Source of the DNA: Victivallales bacterium
GTDB taxonomy: Bacteria; Verrucomicrobiota; Lentisphaeria; Victivallales; Victivallaceae
Length of the DNA: 10,896 bases
Assembly (NCBI GenBank): GCA_019038735.1
Contig: JAHOYW010000088.1
Coordinates: 1 to 10,896, forward strand
Direction of reading: 5' to 3'
Made by a program: the position numbers and the translations under genes. This document shows positions 1-4,821 of this stretch, in pieces; positions within the stretch are counted from its first letter, which is position 1, and each line of letters opens with the position of its first letter. The notes below the pieces were generated by a model. The model had not been told where the DNA came from and did not search any database. It was given only the letters and a program-made list of their open reading frames with translations.

Positions 1-635
1 GGCTTATATATAACTTTGCTGTGGGTAAAGCAAATATCAGCGGAGAAGATTGGGGAGATATATTTGCCAAATCAATTGACGGAGGTCATTTATCTAGTCC
101 AGTGGGACTGGCCGATGTTGTTCTTGAAGGACAGTCTTGGTCTGTAAAAAGCGTACAAAGCAATAAACCGCATACATGTAAGGAATTACGCGTTATTTCT
201 GGTAGAAATTCTCCTGATTATTCATATGGGATCAAAAACCCACACACGGATATACAAAAAACAGGAAAAGCCATTATTGGTATATGGAACGAACGTGTAA
301 ATATAGCGTTAGACCAATTCGATTTTCTGCGAACCGCTATTCTTGTTAGAAACGTTAATACTTTAGAGTTTACTCTATTTGAAGAAGAGGCCCGCCAATA
401 TGTTGCAAATGAGTATGAATGGAAATTGAACACGCATGAAAATTTTGAGGGGTTTGATAAAACAACAGGTAAACATAAATTTACATGGCAACCTCATGGT
501 GCGCAATTTACCATTAAGTACACAGTTCCGTCTTCGGCTGTACGATTTCAGATAAAAAGACCTCCGATCTTAGATTTTGAGCAAACAATGGAGCAGATTG
601 GTTTCAATAAAAATTGGGTGCTAATTAAAAATTAA
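1..635 (+). CDS. Probable type II restriction endonuclease, PD-(D/E)XK type (5' truncated)
   Basis: The reading frame is open from the left edge (first full codon at 3) to TAA at 633-635, so the gene is cut at its 5' end. A GTG lies at 21, but it has no Shine-Dalgarno sequence before it and sits inside an open frame, so it is more likely an internal valine. Counting from that GTG, about 204 residues are visible. The segment LADVVLEGQSWSVKSV (residues 30-45) fits a degenerate PD-(D/E)XK nuclease core: D32 on one strand and S41-V42-K43 on the next, with an upstream acidic helix (GEDWGDIFAKSI). Tryptophan- and asparagine-rich blocks such as FTWQPHGAQFTIKY resemble restriction enzymes rather than housekeeping nucleases. 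The partner methyltransferase would be expected upstream, outside the window. No target sequence can be inferred. The nuclease fold is an inference from motifs; the open frame is certain. Confidence 0.55.
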   Translation, partial: LIYNFAVGKANISGEDWGDIFAKSIDGGHLSSPVGLADVVLEGQSWSVKSVQSNKPHTCKELRVISGRNSPDYSYGIKNPHTDIQKTGKAIIGIWNERVNIALDQFDFLRTAILVRNVNTLEFTLFEEEARQYVANEYEWKLNTHENFEGFDKTTGKHKFTWQPHGAQFTIKYTVPSSAVRFQIKRPPILDFEQTMEQIGFNKNWVLIKN

Positions 636-1088
636 TTATTTCTGGCGTTTCTTGTAGAAGTCTTTGAACTCTTTGATTAATTCTATGCCATTTTCTTCTT
701 TATCCTGAAAAAAGTCGGCAAAGCCGGCGAGCCGGTCACAAAAATCTGAATCTACAACGTGCTCGACTTTGCAGGCGACTGATTGAGCTTTCGAAGCTGG
801 GCAGCCGAGGATCTTAGCGAAGAAATCGGCTAGAACGCTATGGCGTTTATCAAGTTCTATGGCTATTTTTTCACCTTCAGCAGTCAGGGAAATATTTTTT
901 CTAACATCATAATTTATTAGATTTTTTTCAGCCAGTTTATGCATCACTTCAGTTACAGAGGGCATTCTAATAGAGAGCCTGTCGGCGATGGATTTAACAT
1001 GAGCATGACCTTCGCTCACGCTTAAGTCATAAATAGTTTCCAGATACACTTGCTGCTTTAAACTTACGTTTTTAAATTTTTCAGCCAT
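636..1088 (-). CDS. DtxR/MntR-family metal-dependent transcriptional regulator
   Basis: This 150-residue protein has the DtxR/MntR layout: an N-terminal winged helix (about residues 10-72, with SIADRLSIRMPSVTEVMHKLAEKNLI as the helix-turn-helix) and a metal-binding dimerisation domain (about 73-145). There is no C-terminal SH3/FeoA domain, so the length matches MntR. Aligned by eye to the family, H83, C106, E109 and H110 (CKVEH) reproduce the primary-site C-x2-E-H of DtxR. E17 sits where MntR has Glu11, and V14 replaces the Met10/Asp8 ligand. The ancillary-site positions appear lost: Q102 in place of DtxR His98, and A87 in place of Glu83. It probably represses metal uptake when Fe or Mn is plentiful. 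No transporter gene is nearby, so the targets are unknown. Its stop codon directly abuts the stop of the convergent nuclease gene. The ATG at 1086-1088 has GCGGA a few bases upstream. Confidence 0.88.
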   Translation of the reverse strand: MAEKFKNVSLKQQVYLETIYDLSVSEGHAHVKSIADRLSIRMPSVTEVMHKLAEKNLINYDVRKNISLTAEGEKIAIELDKRHSVLADFFAKILGCPASKAQSVACKVEHVVDSDFCDRLAGFADFFQDKEENGIELIKEFKDFYKKRQK

Positions 1089-1110
1089 TATTCCGCTCGG
1101 TTTTGGGGAT

Positions 1111-1116
1111 ATTATA
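1111..1116 (-). promoter_or_regulatory. Possible -10 box of the DtxR-type regulator gene
   Basis: On the minus strand this reads TATAAT, about 23 nt upstream of the start codon, in a very AT-rich stretch. No convincing -35 box lies 16-18 nt further upstream, so the call is weak. No clear metal-regulator operator palindrome was recognised here. Confidence 0.25.
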
Positions 1117-1206
1117 ATTTATAAAGTATCAATTTTATATAAAAAATCAAGTTTTAAGCATAAATTAGTTCGCGAGTCTAGTAATTTTTTATCCGGGCTA
1201 TATTTT

Positions 1207-1232
1207 AATGTAGCACAAGTGTCTCGCTTGTG
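1207..1232 (+). repeat. REP-like hairpin element, copy 1
   Basis: The element begins AATGTAG, then forms a small hairpin: stem CACAAGT paired with GCTTGTG (one T-G pair next to the loop) around loop GTCTC. It faces copy 2 (1239-1264) in inverted orientation. Together the two make a long imperfect palindrome: 24-nt arms at 1207-1230 and 1241-1264 with two mismatches and a 10-nt centre. It is intergenic, between divergent genes. Confidence 0.75.
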
Positions 1233-1238
1233 AATATA

Positions 1239-1264
1239 CTCAAGCGAGACGCTTGAGCTACATT
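1239..1264 (-). repeat. REP-like hairpin element, copy 2 (inverted to copy 1)
   Basis: Read on the minus strand it begins AATGTAG, then stem CTCAAGC, loop GTCTC, stem GCTTGAG (7 perfect pairs). Compared with copy 1, the stem differs at paired positions (CAC/GTG versus CTC/GAG, and T-G versus C-G by the loop), so pairing is preserved. It ends 27 nt before the start codon of the tRNA methyltransferase gene and would form a strong hairpin in that gene's leader. Confidence 0.75.
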
Positions 1265-1291
1265 CTTTTTAATAGCATGGAGATTTAAAAC

Positions 1292-1987
1292 TTGGAATTT
1301 AACTATAAAGAATTAGCGGAAAACGCGGGATTGATTGAGTATTTAGATGATTTTATCACACCGCGCCGCAAAGAGCTTATCGAAAAGATTTTGGCTGAAA
1401 GAACTCGCCATTTAACGATTGTGCTTGAGGATGTCTGGCATTCGCCAAATGCCAGTGCCGCGATCCGCTCTTGTGAGTGTTTTGGGATTCAGGACATGTA
1501 TGTGATTGAAAATAATGACCGTTTTAAAGCAAATACAAAAGTGGTGCAGGGGTCTGCCAAGTGGATAAATTTACAGCGTTTCAATCAGGCAAATAACAAT
1601 AATACAGAAACTTGTTTTAATCATTTACGCCAAAACGGTTACGCGATTGCCGCGACGACTTTAAGAAAGGAAAAGCATACTCCATTAAGCGATATTCCGC
1701 TCGACCAGAAACTGGCGGTTTGTTTTGGCTGTGAAGAAAGCGGCTTAAGTGATTTTGCTCACGAACAAGCTGATTATTTTGTACAGCTGCCAATGCATGG
1801 ATTTACCGAAAGCTTTAATATTTCGGTCAGCGTAGCACTGGTTCTCCAAACTCTTTGTCAACGCCTTCGCGAAAGCAATATATCTACAAATTTAACAAAA
1901 GAAGAAAAAGCGGAAATTAGAATAAAGTGGTTTCAAAACAGCATCCAAAACTGCGATTTATTAATAAAACGTTATTTGAATCTTTAA
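1292..1987 (+). CDS. trmH: TrmH-type tRNA (guanosine-2'-O-)-methyltransferase
   Basis: This 231-residue SPOUT-class methyltransferase has the length of TrmH. The three knot motifs are present. Motif 1 is NASAAIRSCECFGI (residues 53-66), with R59 as the expected catalytic arginine. Motif 2 is FGCEESGLS (145-153). Motif 3 is LPMHGFTESFNISVSVAL (166-183), which forms the S-adenosylmethionine pocket. The C-terminal tail (KWFQNSIQNCDLLIKRYL) resembles the extra C-terminal helices of TrmH that distinguish it from TrmL and RlmB, so the likely target is Gm18 of tRNA; this is inference. The start is TTG at 1292, supported by GGAG at 1279-1282 with a 9-nt spacer; the in-frame ATG at 1277 meets a stop three codons later. 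The gene is convergent with the cysteine desulfurase gene and the two stop codons overlap. Confidence 0.87.
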   Translation: MEFNYKELAENAGLIEYLDDFITPRRKELIEKILAERTRHLTIVLEDVWHSPNASAAIRSCECFGIQDMYVIENNDRFKANTKVVQGSAKWINLQRFNQANNNNTETCFNHLRQNGYAIAATTLRKEKHTPLSDIPLDQKLAVCFGCEESGLSDFAHEQADYFVQLPMHGFTESFNISVSVALVLQTLCQRLRESNISTNLTKEEKAEIRIKWFQNSIQNCDLLIKRYLNL

Positions 1988-3129
1988 TAATCTAATAATG
2001 CTTTTTGAAATTTGTTGAGAAAGATTTCGGCGTGACGGATATTATTTTGAGGGCAGAAACTTAAACGAATTCCAGCGTAGGCATCTTCTTTGCTAAAACT
2101 CATTGCGCTTAGTGTCGTGCTGGGCTTATCGGTTTCGGATAAACAGGCGCTGCCAGCTGAAAAATATACACTTTCCTGCGAAAGCATTCGTACTAAAACT
2201 CCGCTTTGATAGCCGGGAACTATGAAATGAAGGATATATTCAGAGGCTTGTTCCGATGGAATAGTCAGAATAATTTTTTTTTTGTTAAACAGCTTTAACT
2301 TTGGCAGTTCTTTTCGTAATAAAGTGTTTATTTTGCTGATTTTGTCAGAGTTTTTGCTTTGTTCTTTTTGTTTTTTGGCAAGGCATTGCGCTAAAGCCAG
2401 AACCGCGGCAGGTTCGGGGCGGCTGGCGGTATAATATTCTTTGCGGCAAAGCTTTAAATGTTCGACAAAGGCATTTAGTTTTTTATTGGCACTGTTCAGC
2501 AAGAGCGCGGCGCAGGCAGGAGCTCCAATTTTATGACCGGAAATACTGACAATATCTAATTCCGCCTCATTCCACGGGATTGCTATTTTCCCCGCCGACT
2601 GGATTGTGTCCGACATAAAAATACTTTGCGGAGCTTGTTTGTTAATAACTTTACGAATAGCGCAAAGGTCTTGAATGACGCCAGTTTCGCTTTGAACATG
2701 GTGAATAGATGTCAATACTGTTTCCTTGTCGAGGAGCTTAGATAAATGTTCAAGATCGACTTGCCCATTAGTTATTTTTACTTCGCGCATTTCAGCTCCG
2801 CTGCGCTTGAGAGCGGCAAGTAAAGCCGGGTGCTCCATTGTGGTGCTGACTATATTCCCGCCTTGAAAAGCTTTAAAGTCACCAAATAAACTAAATATAT
2901 CAGTGCCGGAATGCCCCCAGTGAACATCTGTTTTTCCAATAAACAGAGCTTTTGAGAGCTCTATTGCGGCGAGGTCTATTCTTTGGCGCAGTTCGTAAGC
3001 GAGTTGATGCGCCGCTTCCTGGTTTGCGTAGAAGCGTGAGGCGTAAGCGTAATAATGCCCCAATATTTTTGGATCAGCTTGGCACGAAGCCGCGTTATCA
3101 AAATATACTCTTAAAGTTTTATTTACCAT
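1984..3129 (-). CDS. Cysteine desulfurase, NifS/IscS type
   Basis: This PLP enzyme of the aminotransferase class V family takes sulfur from L-cysteine as a protein persulfide for Fe-S clusters or thiolated tRNA. With ATG at 3129 it has 381 residues, normal for the family. Seen in the sequence: the YFDNAAS start, the cofactor loop HSGTD (about 73-77), EHPALLAAL (His100), HVQSETG (about 144-150), SDTIQSAGK (Asp174, Gln177), the Schiff-base lysine in SGHKIGAP (Lys200), and SAGSACLSE with Cys329 as the probable persulfide cysteine. The S-x-GSAC loop is of the IscS/NifS rather than the SufS type. An upstream in-frame ATG at 3210 would add 27 residues but overlaps the preceding gene by 92 nt. The chosen start overlaps it by 11 nt, which fits translational coupling. 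No scaffold (iscU) or tRNA thiolase gene is nearby, so the client pathway is open. Confidence 0.88.
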   Translation of the reverse strand: MVNKTLRVYFDNAASCQADPKILGHYYAYASRFYANQEAAHQLAYELRQRIDLAAIELSKALFIGKTDVHWGHSGTDIFSLFGDFKAFQGGNIVSTTMEHPALLAALKRSGAEMREVKITNGQVDLEHLSKLLDKETVLTSIHHVQSETGVIQDLCAIRKVINKQAPQSIFMSDTIQSAGKIAIPWNEAELDIVSISGHKIGAPACAALLLNSANKKLNAFVEHLKLCRKEYYTASRPEPAAVLALAQCLAKKQKEQSKNSDKISKINTLLRKELPKLKLFNKKKIILTIPSEQASEYILHFIVPGYQSGVLVRMLSQESVYFSAGSACLSETDKPSTTLSAMSFSKEDAYAGIRLSFCPQNNIRHAEIFLNKFQKALLDY

Positions 3130-3382
3130 CACGGATTTTCTCTTTGTCGCGTTTTGCTTTTGACATAATTGAGGCGCGTTCAACAGCCATATTGTCTTTA
3201 ATCTGTTCAATCTCTTTGTAATCAGTGCAGGTCATCAGCTTGTCGGTGTAGCTTAAATCAAATTCCGCTAATTTAGCTTTACAAACTCTATCTATTTCAG
3301 CGATAGCTTTTTTCTGCCCATCATTCAGCTCGTTCAAAATCCCGCCACTGCGTTCTAAAGCCAGTTCCCATGCCGTTTTCAT
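3119..3382 (-). CDS. Small highly charged conserved hypothetical protein
   Basis: This 87-residue protein is rich in Lys, Glu, Asp and Ala and probably mostly helical, possibly coiled-coil from about residue 20 onward (DGQKKAIAEIDRVCKAKLAEF and IEQIKDNMAVERASIMSKAKRDKEKI). It has two cysteines (34 and 52), no signal peptide and no membrane segment. Its opening MKTAWELALERSGG recalls, from memory and not a search, short 'TAWELAxERL' proteins found in PVC-group genomes. The ATG at 3380-3382 is preceded by AGGA with a 7-nt spacer. Its last codons overlap the start of the cysteine desulfurase gene by 11 nt, so the two are probably co-translated. No function is known to me; a role as a small partner of the desulfurase is only a guess from position. 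Confidence 0.75.
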   Translation of the reverse strand: MKTAWELALERSGGILNELNDGQKKAIAEIDRVCKAKLAEFDLSYTDKLMTCTDYKEIEQIKDNMAVERASIMSKAKRDKEKIRDGK

Positions 3383-3416
3383 AATAAAATCCTGTTATGC
3401 TATAATGTTTTGTTTT

Positions 3417-3445
3417 AATTTACCATTGCTCCACTAAAAAAACAA
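3417..3445 (-). promoter_or_regulatory. Candidate promoter of the small protein / cysteine desulfurase unit
   Basis: On the minus strand TTGTTT (3440-3445) is followed after 17 nt by TAAATT (3417-3422), about 35 nt upstream of the ATG. Both boxes are imperfect and the region is AT-rich, so the match could be chance. The rest of the gap 3383-3522 contains a short 6-bp hairpin (3492-3506) and nothing else recognised. Confidence 0.35.
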
Positions 3446-3522
3446 GATAAGCATTGTAATTTACTTTTTTATCTTTTTTTGTCTTTTAATTCAACATTCG
3501 ATGTTGGGCGTTCATTCTTTAA

Positions 3523-4665
3523 TTATATTTTTTGATCCATCACGAGATCGAGAACTACGACGGCACCACCAACGGCGGTGCCGAGATGTCCGTATTGCGA
3601 ATAACTTACTACAGTCAAACCGCCGATTAGAGCTTTTGCCAAACCGCGCTCGAAATATGTACGGAAGGTTCGTAGATATTCGTCTCCAAGTTCCACCGTT
3701 CTACCGCCGAGAATAATTACTTCCGGGTTCAATACATCGGCAATGATTTGCGCGGCATAAGCCATATATTCAGCGTTTTGGTCCATGATTGCGCATATTT
3801 CCGCATCGCCGTTTCTGTATGCTTCCATCACTTCATTGTAATGCATTGCTCGTTTTTTAATCTTTGCAGCCTGTGCGCAAACCGCGCTCGCGCGAGTCAG
3901 GTCTTCGAGGCAATGCCGTTCAAAGCCGCCGCCTTCTTTTGCTATCGGTAACTTGATTTCACCAATTTCTCCAGCAGTGTCGAAACTGCCGCGGAAAATT
4001 TTACCGTTAATAACAATACCGGCTCCAACTCCGCGACCACTGGTAATATAAACCAGATTTCGGAAGTTCTTGCCCGCGCCAAATTGGGTTTCCGCCAGAG
4101 CTGCCGCGTTTGGACGATTTTCCAGGAAAACATTGAATTGGCAGCGTTGTGCTAGGCGTTTAGCAATCTGTTTTTTCTCTATATCCAGAGTTGAACTATT
4201 GACGATCTCATTGCTTTCAGTATCGACAATACCGGAAACCGCTATGCCAACACCTTTGATTTTTTTCTTCGTGACATTAGCGGATAAAAGCGCGATGATA
4301 TCTTCAAGTACCTGCAAAATGGTTTCAAAATTATTTTCATACTCAAGGTCTTCCCCGGCAACTACATTGCCGCATAAATCACAGAGAACCCCTCGAATCA
4401 GGTAATCATCCCCTAAATCAATACCAATAGCAAAGCAGGCATCTGGATTTAATTTCAGCATGATAGGGCGTTTGCCACCGCAGGATTCACCCTTGCCGGA
4501 TTCCACAAGCAGTTTTTTGTCAATAAAATCCGCAATAATGGACGATACGGTCGGTCGAGTTAAACCAGTCATTTTTGCCAAATCCGCACGGGAAATCTGC
4601 TCATGATCTTTAATTAACCATAATATCTGTTGCCGGCTCTTTTGCTTTGTCTGAGGGTTATTCAT
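3523..4665 (-). CDS. ROK-family (NagC/XylR/Mlc-like) transcriptional regulator
   Basis: This 380-residue protein has an N-terminal winged helix-turn-helix (about 10-55; ISRADLAKMTGLTRPTVSSIIADFI) fused to a ROK sugar-kinase-like domain (about 77-375). It is therefore a ROK regulator, which normally releases DNA on binding a sugar or sugar phosphate. Visible landmarks are the first phosphate loop GIDLGDDYLIRGVLCDLCG (81-99), GVGIAVSGIVD (138-148), ITSGRGVGAGIVING (207-221) and VIILGG (316-321). Two family features are degraded. The kinase motif E-N-D-x-N reads ENRPN (182-186), so the catalytic Asp is Arg184. The zinc motif G-H-x(9-10)-C-x-C-G-x2-G-C is reduced to GEIGE with Glu236 for His and a single HC (251-252). 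This argues against kinase activity and against a classical zinc site. The ATG at 4663-4665 has AAAGAGA upstream. The inducer is unknown; no sugar gene adjoins it. Confidence 0.9.
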   Translation of the reverse strand: MNNPQTKQKSRQQILWLIKDHEQISRADLAKMTGLTRPTVSSIIADFIDKKLLVESGKGESCGGKRPIMLKLNPDACFAIGIDLGDDYLIRGVLCDLCGNVVAGEDLEYENNFETILQVLEDIIALLSANVTKKKIKGVGIAVSGIVDTESNEIVNSSTLDIEKKQIAKRLAQRCQFNVFLENRPNAAALAETQFGAGKNFRNLVYITSGRGVGAGIVINGKIFRGSFDTAGEIGEIKLPIAKEGGGFERHCLEDLTRASAVCAQAAKIKKRAMHYNEVMEAYRNGDAEICAIMDQNAEYMAYAAQIIADVLNPEVIILGGRTVELGDEYLRTFRTYFERGLAKALIGGLTVVSYSQYGHLGTAVGGAVVVLDLVMDQKI

Positions 4666-4686
4666 AGAAATCTCTTTAGATTTTAG

Positions 4687-4727
4687 ACTTTGTTAATTTG
4701 ACTTACAAAGTTTAAATATAACTTTGT
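4687..4727. promoter_or_regulatory. Candidate operator for the ROK regulator (autoregulation)
   Basis: A perfect inverted repeat, ACAAAGTT (4705-4712) and AACTTTGT (4720-4727) with a 7-nt AT-only spacer, lies over the regulator's own promoter. A third half-site ACTTTGT sits at 4687-4693, giving three half-sites at roughly regular spacing. The palindromic form and position over the -10 region suggest binding by the encoded ROK dimer. The assignment is inferred. Confidence 0.5.
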
Positions 4728-4742
4728 TTTAACATTTGTCAA
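4715..4742 (-). promoter_or_regulatory. Promoter of the ROK regulator gene
   Basis: On the minus strand a perfect TTGACA (4737-4742) is followed after 16 nt by TATATT (4715-4720). This places the transcript start near 4708 and leaves a leader of about 42 nt. The -10 box lies inside the inverted-repeat operator candidate. Confidence 0.65.
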
Positions 4743-4763
4743 CAATTTTTATGAACTAATCAC

Positions 4764-4800
4764 AAAAAAAAGCCTGTAGTGAAAGTTACAGGCTTTTTTT
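4764..4800 (-). terminator. Intrinsic terminator after the Stn-type operon
   Basis: The stem AGCCTGTA (4771-4778) pairs with TACAGGCT (4787-4794) around an 8-nt loop, flanked by eight A residues on the left and seven T residues on the right. Read on the minus strand it ends in a run of T about 20 nt after the stop codon of the last operon gene. Its symmetry would let it work in both directions. Confidence 0.9.
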
Positions 4801-4821
4801 AGTAGTGTCGAACTGCGCTTA

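Noticed and set aside
1277..1288. ATG start for the tRNA methyltransferase at 1277
   Set aside because: It is in frame but followed by TAA three codons later; TTG at 1292 with GGAG upstream is the workable start.
1984..3210. Longer cysteine desulfurase start at 3210
   Set aside because: It would overlap the upstream gene by 92 nt and add 27 residues unlike the family; the ATG at 3129 places the conserved YFDNAAS near the N-terminus as usual.
3492..3506. Hairpin CAACAT-TCG-ATGTTG as terminator of the ROK gene
   Set aside because: The stem is only 6 bp, and on the minus strand no T run follows it.
3523..4665. Sugar kinase (glucokinase/NagK-like)
   Set aside because: It has an N-terminal winged helix, and the catalytic Asp position is Arg184.
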